Shown here piece after piece: positions 39,624 through 48,609 of a stretch of DNA of 64,000 nucleotides. The notes under the pieces were generated by a model. The model saw only the letters and a program-made list of their open reading frames with translations, was not told where the DNA came from and did no database searches. The DNA is taken from NCBI GenBank assembly GCA_037355855.1, contig CM074762.1, positions 5,332,001 through 5,396,000 of the forward strand, given 5' to 3'. Source of the DNA: Pseudo-nitzschia pungens. Lineage: Eukaryota > Bacillariophyta > Bacillariophyceae > Bacillariales > Bacillariaceae. The position numbers and the translations under genes are program-made. Numbering within the stretch: position 1 is the first letter of the stretch; each line of letters starts with the position of its first letter.

Positions 39624-42600
39624 TTAAGTTGCCCAATGGATTGCTGAGTCACCGGATTCGGAATGGTCCGTTGGGAGCTCTTTGTAAGGGGTTAACTTAT
39701 GAAAGTTAACGGTCTCAGTAACCGTTGGAGTCTTTTGAATCTTAACAGTACCATTATCGTGGACTTGGGCAATAGTGAATGGTCCTGTCTTTCGAGGTTG
39801 TAGTTTGTCTGGATCTGGTTCTTGCATCCATACCTTCTCATTGGGTTGAAAGGTATGTTCCTTGCGCTTGGCATTATCTCTGAGTAGAGCCTTGTTAATG
39901 CCCTGTTGTCGTAGCTGTTGCAGAGCCAATAGGTTGGCAGTTAGTGGTAGGTATATCAGCATATCCCGGTTGAATACAAGGGATCCAGGGGATGCCTGTA
40001 AGGCAGCATTGACAGCGCATCTGGAGGCATGCATACAAGTAGCAAGGGCATTGTCCATGAGCTGACTGGCTCTGGTATTTGCTTGTGGAGGATTAACATG
40101 TACCAGGACACGAAGGATATCAGCAACTGTGTGATGGACACGCTCGCATATGGCGTTCGACTGGGGGTTCTTCACTGTTGTAGGGACTGAGTTAATCCCA
40201 TACTGCTTGAGGGTAGTTTGAAATTCAGCTCCTAGGAACTCACCACCATTGTCATGTACACACCGGATAGGTCTTGGGTATCTTGAAAGCCAGCAGTTCT
40301 TGAATTGATCTGATACATGCTGAGAGGACTTGTCTCTGATTCTGATGATTTCAAGGAGATTAGTGACCGGATCAATACAGGTTAGGGCTTTGAAGTTGTA
40401 GTTCTTGCCCTGAGCTGTAATCTTCCAGGGACCTATTAGATCCACATGTACTTCATAGAATGGGGATAGTGGAGCTTCTTTCGGTGGCAGTTTGCCATAT
40501 TGGGAGTTCTGGTTCTTGTACTTGATGCAATGGTCTGGACATATATAGGACTTGCATAACCTGGTTAGATTGTCAGCATAGAAGCGGGCTGATATAGTCT
40601 GTTGTAATCTGGTGGATCCACAATGACCCAACAGAAGATGATACCACTTGATGGTATCGTTGATTAATGATGCTGGAATATATATTCTCCAGCAGTCCGG
40701 ATTGGCTTGGTTTGCGTAACAAAGTATCTTGTTGCCTTCTAATTCTTGGTAGAAGAAGGCCTTGGATTGAATCTTGAACTTGATGGTTGGGTCCTTCTGC
40801 TGATGGAGGTATATCTTGGTATAGTTAACCGGGCATTCCATGTCTTGATTGTTTGGTAGATTGACGAGACACTCATTGTTCAGCAGACAGGAGTATAGTT
40901 CCTGATCTGCGTCATTGCATAAGTGCTGGAATGGGTTCGGAAATTCTGTTAGAAACAGTTCTTCATCTTGTTCGGGGACTTCAAGTTTCAAGAAATCGAT
41001 AAGAGTGCCCTTACCAAGGGCTTCTTTCTTCCCTACAGTGGGTGGATCCATCCGGGGGAGCCTGGAGAAGGTATCAGCAAGAATATTCTTCTTGCCTTCC
41101 ACATAGGTGAGGTTTACGCCGAATTCTTCTAGGAATAGTCTCCACCGGAGGACGCGTTGGACTGAGAGCGTCCGGAAGGTAAGGTTCTTATGGTCAGTGT
41201 ATACATTGATAACACCACCAAGTAACATTTTTCGGTACTCTTTGCAGCAGAGTACAATCGCTAGGAGTTCTTTCTCCATGGTGGTATAGTTCTTTTGGGC
41301 ATCGGATAGTTTCTTGGACCAATATGCAATGGGCTTGCCATCTTGTATTATGGCAGCACCGAGCTGGAGGTCTGAGGCATCAGTGTACAGTTCAAAGGGC
41401 TTGTTAAGGTCTGGATAGGTGTTCAGCGCATCTGCTGCCACCATTGCTTTCATTTCTTGAAAGGCTTTGTCTTGAGCTGGTCCCCAAGTGAAAGTCGAAG
41501 GAGCCTTCCTCTGCTTGCCTTTGATGGCAGCTGCTTGAGGAGTCTTGGGCGTACCAGTTATATCAAAGAGAGGAGATAGGACATGCGATCTGCGAGGCCA
41601 CATATCTCTGTAGTATCCAACTGCTCCTAGGAAGGACTTGACTTGAGTGATGGTTCGAGGTCGATCCATATGTAAGATAGCTTCGATTTTCTTTCTCCAT
41701 GGCTTAACTGCTGTGGGAGTCATCCAGTAGCCTAGGAAGTCAGTTTCTTGTACAGCCCAATCACACTTGAGTGGGTTGCACTTGAGTCCATTGTCGTTGA
41801 GCCGATGTAGAATCTTGTCAATGGTTTGCATGTGGAGATCAAAGGATCCATTGGTCCAGACGCCTATATCATCAATATAAACAGTGCAGTCGGTATCTTG
41901 TAGGATATCTTCCATTAGTTGCTGGGCAACATCTGGAGAGACTTTGACACCCATTGGTAGTCTTTGGTATTCATAGCAACCATATGGTGTGACTATGGTG
42001 CAGAGTTTCTTGCTTGCATCGTCGAGTTCAAAGCAGTAGTATTGCATGGACAAGTCAATCTTGGTGAAATGAGTATACTTGCCCCTCTTATTCATGATGT
42101 CCTGTATCCTAGGTATGGGATAAGGTCGGCGCTCAAGAAGTTCATTGAGTTCTCTGAAGTCTGATACCCATCTAACTCTGTTGTCTTTCTTTGGAACAAT
42201 AAAGGTGGGGAATGCCCATTCGGCCGGTCCAGTGCAGCGCTTGAGTACTCCATCATTACAGAGATTCTGGAGTTCCCTTTTGAATAGGTCTTCTCTTTTG
42301 TATGCAACTGGATAAGGCTTTTTGTGTATGGGCTTGGATCCGGGCTTCAGTCTTAGAGAGATCTTCTTGTGTGGATATTTTCCTAGTTCGCCGTTGAATA
42401 CATTGGGATACTTGTTTAGTATTGCTTGGAATTGTTGTTGTTCTGCTTTGGACATGTGTGATTGTTGTTGTGCAACTGTGGATGGATCTGTTTCTTGGTA
42501 GGCTCTGTCGAGAATAACTTTGGACTTATATGGATTGGCAAAGGAGAGATCATCAGCAAAGAGTTCGGCGTCTTCTAGTTCTTCCATGAGTGTAGTGTAG

Positions 42601-43520
42601 TCGGACTCATGGTATAGAGATGTATCTTTCATTGGAATAGTCCGATTCATCCATTGGACTGCTCCTTCTTTGAATAGGAGATTGATCTGTGCTAGGTGGA
42701 GGAAGTCTCTGCCTAGTATTAGATCATATCTGCAGTCGGGTGAATGGAAGAGTCTTGCTTGTTGTTTGTCGATCGTGTAGTTGCCAAACTCTTGTAAGTT
42801 GAGGTTCTTCATGATGACGTATTCTGTAGTATCGAAGTTCCCATTTGCTGTAGTAGTTATGACTCGATGCTTGCTTCTGATTGGTAGTGTTCCGAATGGA
42901 AGGGCTCTTTTGTTGATTAGAGTTCCGGATGATCCACTATCTAGTAGTGCGAGTAGTGGTCTTGTTTTCGTTGGTATGCCTTGTATGTACTGTACTTTTG
43001 TTAAAAGAATAGGAGCCACGTTGCTCTTATTCGATGCCTGTTCTACTGGATTTCCAGTAGTCGACAGCAGCTTTAAATAATTTTGCTCCAGCGCACCTCC
43101 TTTGGTGTAGTCTTTGGAGTTTTGGGTGTTGCAATAGAGATTTTTTGCTGTACCCGTAGACCAATTTCTTGCTAGAGACAAGAGTGGTCTATTTATTGCT
43201 GCTGTCTGGTCGATTGAATGAATTGATGATGCGTCTGTACCCTTGGATCGATTCGTTTGTTTCCGATTCGGATCCATGTTCGAATTGCTCTCTTCGGAGA
43301 ATCGAACGTGTTTTGTGGTTGCTGCTGTTGCAGTCTTTGCTAAGCGCTCAACAGGACTCCATCCTGTAGGTTCCTTCCCCTTTTTCTCCGGGAGATCTCC
43401 TCCTTGCGTCATCCCAGTCAGCTGTGCTGGACTGGCATCCAGGGCCTGTGGCGCCGGAGGCAAGGTGATTGCTGGTTTTGGTGGACTCTTGGGTCTCTTG
43501 GTGGAGGATTGGGTTTGCAA
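39624..43520 (-). CDS. Gypsy B pol polyprotein (protease, RT, RNase H, integrase)
   Basis: The frame follows the gag TGA directly (first codon TTG), with no ATG until residue 37, so it is probably made by readthrough as a gag-pol fusion. Protease: LLALLDSGSSGT (about 187-198). RT: VRWVSDFRELNELL, FTKIDLSMQYY and VYIDDIGVW (about 547). RNase H: LYTDASDLQLGAAI (about 714), with YWSKKLSDAQKNY. Integrase: zinc-binding HLLLGH...C..C, then YEVHVDLIGPWK (about 1025), VHDNGGEFLG (about 1090) and NAICERVHH (about 1125), giving the D-D-35-E spacing. All catalytic residues are present and there is no stop. A C-terminal FQPNEKVWMQEPDP (GPY/F-like region) precedes the end at 39624. Acts in the virus-like particle and at integration. 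Confidence 0.93.
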   Translation of the reverse strand: MQTQSSTKRPKSPPKPAITLPPAPQALDASPAQLTGMTQGGDLPEKKGKEPTGWSPVERLAKTATAATTKHVRFSEESNSNMDPNRKQTNRSKGTDASSIHSIDQTAAINRPLLSLARNWSTGTAKNLYCNTQNSKDYTKGGALEQNYLKLLSTTGNPVEQASNKSNVAPILLTKVQYIQGIPTKTRPLLALLDSGSSGTLINKRALPFGTLPIRSKHRVITTTANGNFDTTEYVIMKNLNLQEFGNYTIDKQQARLFHSPDCRYDLILGRDFLHLAQINLLFKEGAVQWMNRTIPMKDTSLYHESDYTTLMEELEDAELFADDLSFANPYKSKVILDRAYQETDPSTVAQQQSHMSKAEQQQFQAILNKYPNVFNGELGKYPHKKISLRLKPGSKPIHKKPYPVAYKREDLFKRELQNLCNDGVLKRCTGPAEWAFPTFIVPKKDNRVRWVSDFRELNELLERRPYPIPRIQDIMNKRGKYTHFTKIDLSMQYYCFELDDASKKLCTIVTPYGCYEYQRLPMGVKVSPDVAQQLMEDILQDTDCTVYIDDIGVWTNGSFDLHMQTIDKILHRLNDNGLKCNPLKCDWAVQETDFLGYWMTPTAVKPWRKKIEAILHMDRPRTITQVKSFLGAVGYYRDMWPRRSHVLSPLFDITGTPKTPQAAAIKGKQRKAPSTFTWGPAQDKAFQEMKAMVAADALNTYPDLNKPFELYTDASDLQLGAAIIQDGKPIAYWSKKLSDAQKNYTTMEKELLAIVLCCKEYRKMLLGGVINVYTDHKNLTFRTLSVQRVLRWRLFLEEFGVNLTYVEGKKNILADTFSRLPRMDPPTVGKKEALGKGTLIDFLKLEVPEQDEELFLTEFPNPFQHLCNDADQELYSCLLNNECLVNLPNNQDMECPVNYTKIYLHQQKDPTIKFKIQSKAFFYQELEGNKILCYANQANPDCWRIYIPASLINDTIKWYHLLLGHCGSTRLQQTISARFYADNLTRLCKSYICPDHCIKYKNQNSQYGKLPPKEAPLSPFYEVHVDLIGPWKITAQGKNYNFKALTCIDPVTNLLEIIRIRDKSSQHVSDQFKNCWLSRYPRPIRCVHDNGGEFLGAEFQTTLKQYGINSVPTTVKNPQSNAICERVHHTVADILRVLVHVNPPQANTRASQLMDNALATCMHASRCAVNAALQASPGSLVFNRDMLIYLPLTANLLALQQLRQQGINKALLRDNAKRKEHTFQPNEKVWMQEPDPDKLQPRKTGPFTIAQVHDNGTVKIQKTPTVTETVNFHKLTPYKELPTDHSESGDSAIHWAT

Positions 43521-44561
43521 TCATGGGAGCCATATAAGCTCACCGTCTATGCTCCTTTCTGTTCGGCCTCCAAAGTCCGAGTGATATGAGTCCATCGCGG
43601 CCTTCATGTGGGCTTGGAAAGACTCGTTGCTGCCTGAAAGGTCATGAGTTTGAGTGTGGAAAGTTTCAGTGTTGGGGTTGGAGCCATGGGTCTTGTTGTT
43701 ACCGGGCCCCTTGTAGTTCTTGGAGTATTTGTTCTTAGGACATTCGGACCAATCGTGGTTGTGTCCTTGGATCCGACAGGGATTGGATTTCTTTTTGCTC
43801 TTTGGATTATTCTTCTGGTTGCCAGAGCGCTTCCTGTTATTGGTGTTAGAACTATTAGAATTATTGGAACGTCTTCCGTTATTCTTGTTCTTTTGTTTGC
43901 TGAGTCGGTCGAGACTGCTCATGTGGTCGACGATGAACTGAGTAGTGGTGTGCTGAGTGACCCCTTGGTGGATGCGGACATAGTCTTCGATCCAGGAGTT
44001 TGGGTAGCTGTGTAGGAGAATGGTGACTTGCTGGAGATGGTCCAGGTTGGTTACATATCCATGTAATTTTGCTGTATATTTCATGAGAGTGATGAGTCGA
44101 TCGTTGTGGTCTTTGCAAGTGGATTCTACTTTCTTCTTGCATGCCGGGCTTCGTAGGTATATGTGCATGAGGTCTCTGGCATCTTCTGCATTGCAGTAGT
44201 ATTTGATAAAGGCTGCAAAAGCTGAATTGAATCCTTGTCTCGTAAGTGGATACAGTCTTTGTCCGTTCGGTCGGGTGCTCCGTGCGAGGGCTCTCCATTC
44301 GGTTTGGGCTTTGACACATAAGCAGCGTCCGAAGTAGCGGATAAGCGCTGAGTCTTGTACACCTAGATCTTCTGCTGCGTTCAGGAAGGCCTCCTCGGTG
44401 TGAAGCAACTCTTCTAGACCTCCTTTGTCTGTGAAGAGGGGGATTTTGACGCTGTCGGAATGGTCGGCATTGTCGTAGACCGAGAGCGTGATTAGTTTCG
44501 GCTTGGAGCTGTCGAAGGAGCTCTTGTAGGAGACAGGTGGTTCTCTGTAGATGCCTGCCAT
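43521..44561 (-). CDS. Gypsy B gag
   Basis: Begins ATG 44561 (caacATGGCAGGC), 346 residues. It has a capsid-like helical region (residues about 40-230: KGGLEELLHTEEAFLNAAED, ARDLMHIYLRSPACKKK, TILLHSYPNSWIEDYV, FIVDHMSSLDRLSK). A basic Asn/Lys-rich stretch precedes a zinc knuckle of unusual form, CRIQGHNHDWSEC (C-X4-H-X-H-X4-C). It ends SIDGELIWLP and TGA (43523-43521). Pol follows in the same frame, so the particle protein and the gag-pol fusion would come from one RNA with the stop partly read through. The homologous gag of element A ends the same way with TAG. Confidence 0.9.
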   Translation of the reverse strand: MAGIYREPPVSYKSSFDSSKPKLITLSVYDNADHSDSVKIPLFTDKGGLEELLHTEEAFLNAAEDLGVQDSALIRYFGRCLCVKAQTEWRALARSTRPNGQRLYPLTRQGFNSAFAAFIKYYCNAEDARDLMHIYLRSPACKKKVESTCKDHNDRLITLMKYTAKLHGYVTNLDHLQQVTILLHSYPNSWIEDYVRIHQGVTQHTTTQFIVDHMSSLDRLSKQKNKNNGRRSNNSNSSNTNNRKRSGNQKNNPKSKKKSNPCRIQGHNHDWSECPKNKYSKNYKGPGNNKTHGSNPNTETFHTQTHDLSGSNESFQAHMKAAMDSYHSDFGGRTERSIDGELIWLP

Positions 44562-44681
44562 GTTGCTTGTTGGAGATACAACGTCCCCCTGTTGTTGAGG
44601 TTAAGGGAGGTTTGGTCGATTCTTTTGAATTCAGTACTGATTTCTACTGTTTCTACTGTAAAGCACAAACAGTAATTACTG
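44562..44681 (-). promoter_or_regulatory. Gypsy B 5' leader
   Basis: On the minus strand the leader starts at the LTR with the palindrome ACAGTAATTACTGT, contains TTTCTACTGTAAAG-type words also seen in A, and ends with the CAACAACAGGGGGACGTTGT / ATCTCCAACAA element shared with the Harbinger-like gene at 29747-29783, then the gag ATG. No TGG-type primer-binding site is visible. Confidence 0.6.
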
Positions 44682-44990
44682 TGTTACGGTCTAGAGTAGA
44701 AATATCGGAGTGGTATGAAAATTGTGAATGTTTAGATACTTTACGAAATATTGTTACGCGAATTGTAAATGGAAACATATAAAAATTGAGGTCGCGAGCA
44801 TAGCCACATTTTGGCATGCTCTGCCATAAATGTTGATTCATTGTTGATTCCCACGATTAGGCATATATCACCTTCTGGGACTCAACCGAAACGTATTCAT
44901 GATTGGATATATACATATATAATATTCGATTCCCATATGGGATTCGGTTAATTATTCAGTCGTGACTGCTAGCTACACTAGCCCGTCACA
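44682..44990 (-). repeat. LTR of Gypsy B (5' LTR on minus strand)
   Basis: 309 bp, equal to 39282-39590 by eye. Read on the minus strand it begins TGTGACGGGC and ends CCGTAACA. Confidence 0.93.
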
Positions 44991-45001
44991 GTAACATGGA
45001 G

Positions 45002-46797
45002 AAGGTCTTGTAGACTTCATAGGGATAAGGTTTGTCCTCAATCTTGCCGCCGTACGATCCGCCCTTGTTGCTTCCTTGGTTGCCACCACCACCGTGGTGT
45101 ACAGAGGAGATGCTTCGCGCTCGCTTGGTTGACACCGCACCCATCTTTCGTATGCCAAGGCACCTCTTGAAGTACGAGACGCACTCGTTGAAGTCCTTCG
45201 TGTACTTGTCGGTTTCAAAGATTTGGATCTTGGGGTTCTCAAACCGATCATCTTGGATGCTGTGGATGAAGCGCATGGTGAAGTCCTCTTCGTCGGGCAA
45301 CTTGTCGTGGTTGGATAGCGTAGTCTGGAAATTCAACCAAGTTGTGCAGTGCTTCTCAAAGTCGTAGGTGCGGGAATCACCTGTATAGCGGGAGGTGTAC
45401 ATACCGGTACGGACCTTGTCAAGGATAGCCGCGACGTTGGTTGCGGAGAAGGCATTCTCGTAGAGAGTTAGGAAAGCCGCTCGGGCGTTCCCAGTTGGAT
45501 TCTTCGCGTCTTTGTACCTACGGGTGTAGGCCCATGCGGGACCATCACGGACTGCGTTGCAGAGCAACACCCAAACGTCGTGGTTGTCAGTGACAAATTG
45601 CGGGCCTTCAAGCGTGGCGCATCAAACATTATAATCCATCCAGTTGGAAAATGTCCCGTCCTTCCCAACAGTGGCGGACCTTTCTGCTGCAGTCACTGTC
45701 TCTTGCTCCCTCGGACGAATGACGTATGATAGGGGGAACCCTTGTTCATTGTACTGAAAGCGGAGGAACTGGCGGAAGCGTTCTTCCCACTGACGGAAGT
45801 TATCAAGGTTGATGAGCTTCGGCGGAGTAGTGGACGCTGAGACGACCTCCTTGTCAGCAGTTTGCTTTTCATGTAGGCGTTGGCGGGTTCGGTCGGCTGC
45901 GAGGGGATCACTAAGCCAAGTATGGGCAGTAGGCTTGATACCAATGAGAGGTTGGTAGCGGATCCACTCCGAAAGAAGCTGAAAGGACTGTCTGAAGGAT
46001 AGTCCGATGAATACTCGTTCATGGTAGGGGCACATCGGATGACGACTCCCATTGAAGTCACGAAGATACTTGGGGAGTTCCTTGGCAGATAGCTGTTGGA
46101 TTGCCTGGATGCTGCTCAGGCCGTTCCGGAATAACTCATCCGCCGTATCACTGTTGCTGAAACCAGAGAGGATCTTGTGGAGGTCTAATTCCTTTGAGCT
46201 GAGCTTTGCTCCATTCTTGTATCCAGAGATTCCACCATTAGCTTGGGCTGTGGCATGGGCTTGGAGGATTTCAGGACTAGCTCCTGTAGGGGCGGCGACA
46301 GGAGCAGGGGCAGGAGCACGAGCGGCGGCAGCAGCAGCAGCAGCAGCTTCAGCAGCCACTCGGGCGGCGTTTTGAGCAGCGGTGGCTTCAGCAGCCACTC
46401 GGGCGGCGGTTTCAGCAGCCGCTCGGGCTGCGTTCTCATTGCGCATTGCTCTGAGTTCTTGAACAGCAGCAAGTAGGATCATCTCAGATCGGGGTTGGAT
46501 GTCAAGGTTTGGTTCTTGTTGGACTCTGGAGGCTCCAAACGCAGCAGGGACAGCAGGAGCAATAGGAGGGACTCCAGGCGCTCCGACAGGGGGCAGCGCT
46601 CCAACAGGGGGCATCGCTCCAACAGGGGGAACGCCGGCTCCAGCGGCGACTCCAGGCGGAGGAGCGTCGACTCCAGGGACGGCGCCTCCATCTCCAGGAG
46701 CACCTCCAGCAGCGCCGGCTCCAGGGGCAGGGGCATCTCCAGCAGCGCCGGCTCCGGCAGCGGCTGCAGCGATTTGTCTTCTAGTTTGCTTGGCCAT
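45002..46797 (-). pseudogene. Copia gag, N-terminal part, with in-frame TGA and a nested insertion
   Basis: ATG 46797 (accATGGCC). The first 190 residues are Ala/Gly/Pro-rich (GVPPVGAMPPVGALPPVGAP; AARVAAEA repeats). A gag-type domain follows: GYKNGAKLSSKELDLHKILS, YHERVFIGLSFRQSFQLLS, KLINLDNFRQWEERFRQFLR. A TGA at 45624-45622 (after MDYNV) interrupts the frame, which then goes on with CATLEGPQFVTDNHDVWVLL and NAVRDGPAWAYTRRYKDAKN to the insertion site of Gypsy A at 45001. CGA to TGA is the simplest explanation. The remaining 70 codons are at 36055-36262. Intact, it would form the particle shell. Confidence 0.82.
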
Positions 46798-47684
46798 GGT
46801 TGACTTGACTTGCTCTGAGTACCTAACTTGCTTTAGTTTCTAAACCAAATTCTTTTGTGGTGGGAGCTGTCTCCAATCGATGGTCCGCGTCGATTGTTCC
46901 GTATCGACAATTCCGAAAGAAAAAAAGGTATCACGTCAGCGTTTTCGTGTCAACTGTTTCGTGCCGACGTCTAAAAAGGTATTCACATCGATTGTTCCGA
47001 GTCGATGGTTGGTTAAAAGGGTATCCACATCGATGGTTCCGATTCGATGGTTGGTTACGACCAAAAGAGAAGAATTCTATCGGTCTTTCTGCTCTGGACC
47101 AATCGATTTGATTCTGAGATATGACAGATCTCAGGGTTCTTGGCTTGTCTGATTCCAAATTCCCTTGGCTAAAATCAAAATCGATGGTATAGCAGGTTCG
47201 AGGTTGTCTGCGCCTCGATGTTTCGGATGGGACTGACGTCATGTCCTTGGTCTGCTGGACACTGTCTTCACTGGAAAGTTCTTTTCTTTTTCCAGTGTGG
47301 TTCCATCCGTTGCAAGCAAGCGTCCCCCTTGAATCCTGTAAAATAACAGGGAATCATGGACGCTGCTTTCTCCACGTCCTGCTCCTTCCCCTACCGGATT
47401 GAGCCTCCATGGTGCCACCATGATGCTCATCTACTGTATCAACAACTGCGTATCAACAGGCCCCAGAGGTGGATGTGTGGGCTCCGGTCGGTCGCGTGTC
47501 TGGGGAAGGGCTCCCCATTAACATCAGGGATCTCGCGATGTCAGCTGCTGGTCCAGTTTCAGCTGAGGTTTTACATCCAAGTGTAGGCATGGATGCCAGT
47601 GGTGATCAGCCAGCTGGGTTTCATCACGCGCTCTAGCCGGCGTCCCGGTTCGTAGAAGTGGGTCGAGCGGTGGGTCTGATAAAC
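46798..47684 (-). other. Copia 5' untranslated leader
   Basis: Between LTR and gag. It contains repeated TCGATGGTTCCG/TCGATTGTTCCG words at 46875-47050. Minus-strand sequence next to the LTR reads GTTTATCAGACCC, a candidate primer-binding site resembling TATCAGA in Copia elements. No coding frame is convincing. Confidence 0.55.
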
Positions 47685-48609
47685 TGTGTTGATATCCGCT
47701 CGTCAGCGGTCTTCGGGGAACTTAATCGTAGATAAACATCTTGTACTGCGTACTGGAAAAAAATAGGGGAAAGCCCTAACAATAATAACACATAAAGTCC
47801 TGGCAAATCGTGAGTCTACAGTGGACTGTTCAAGGTCTATTGCATACGCTCAAGCAATACAAGGCACTTCCCTAGAGGTACATCGGAATCGATCGAAAGG
47901 GGAGGGCATGATAGGCGTGTTTATTTTAGAGTATAAAAGAAAGAGTGAATAAAAGGGGAGCTGAGCCAAAGCGCTCAGCTCTGTATCGTATCGTGACAGC
48001 GATGCTCGCTAACTTGTATAATAACAGCGCTCTGTAGCTCTGGTACTGTATTCTACGGGTAGCGTACTGTATCGGAGTATCGTAGGTATCTCCGATTAAT
48101 TAGATCGAATCGTGTGCTAGCACGTTTGGTAACTGTTTGGGCTGGGTATCCGGTCATGGTATATATTATACACCAATGACCCGACCCCGGCGGTAGCATC
48201 GTATCTTAGCAAGATATTATGGTAGGTTAGCACCATCAGTATCTCGTAGCCTTAGCAACCCTAACCCTGTAGCATTTAGCTACACCATAAAAGGTGCTTT
48301 ACTCGGGGTACGTACGATTGGTACAAATCGTACGCGGTGACCCTAGTAAACTCTGCTAGCATCCATACTAAACAGGATATAGTAGGATATAGGTCTGCTG
48401 CTAAGCCTGTTGCTAAGCCTGTTGCTAAGCCTGTTGCTAAGCCTGTTGCTAAGCCTGTTGCTAAGCCTGTTGCTAGCAATTAGCACACAGTTCTAGCACC
48501 CAGCCCAGCACCTGTTAGTCAGTTACTGGAGGCTGCTGACTGTAGCCCCAGTACATTCTCCTACACAGGAGCCTTAGCACAGATGGTAGCACACACTTGG
48601 ATAACTTCA
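47685..48609 (-). repeat. Copia 5' LTR
   Basis: 925 bp, same ends and orientation as 29933-30881 and about 99.5 percent identical outside the CTAAGCCTGTTG array, which here has six units instead of eight. It should carry the promoter for minus-strand transcription of the Copia element. Confidence 0.88.

Larger units (their letters stand above)
39282..44990 (-). mobile_element. Gypsy element B: complete, apparently intact LTR retrotransposon
   Basis: 5709 bp with two 309-bp LTRs (39282-39590, 44682-44990) that I find identical, and target duplication GTAAC (39277-39281, 44991-44995). Gag (346 codons) and pol (1298 codons) are in one frame with one TGA between them. Order is gag, protease, RT, RNase H, integrase, so Ty3/Gypsy type. 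Identical LTRs and open frames mean a very recent insertion that may still be able to move. It sits in the LTR of element A, which sits in the Copia gag, so it is the youngest of the three. Confidence 0.95.
29933..48609 (-). mobile_element. Copia-type LTR retrotransposon, split by nested Gypsy elements
   Basis: Two LTRs in the same orientation (29933-30881 and 47685-48609) flank gag, protease, integrase, reverse transcriptase and RNase H in Copia order (integrase before RT), read on the minus strand. The LTRs differ by only about four substitutions plus two 12-bp repeat units. On the minus strand the 3' LTR is preceded by a purine-rich GGGGACTA; the sequence after the 5' LTR (GTTTATCAGACC) resembles the Copia-type primer-binding word TATCAGA. 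Elements A and B (36263-45001 including one TSD) interrupt gag. Without them the element is about 9.9 kb. Target duplication is unclear (caaaa at 29928-29932 against taaaa at 48610-48614). The coding region carries nonsense and frameshift changes, so it is non-autonomous now. The LDSHADT protease is typical of diatom CoDi elements. Confidence 0.88.

Noticed and set aside
43518..43520. TTG as the start codon of Gypsy B pol
   Set aside because: Non-ATG initiation directly after a stop is unlikely in a eukaryote; readthrough from gag in the same frame explains the arrangement in both A and B.
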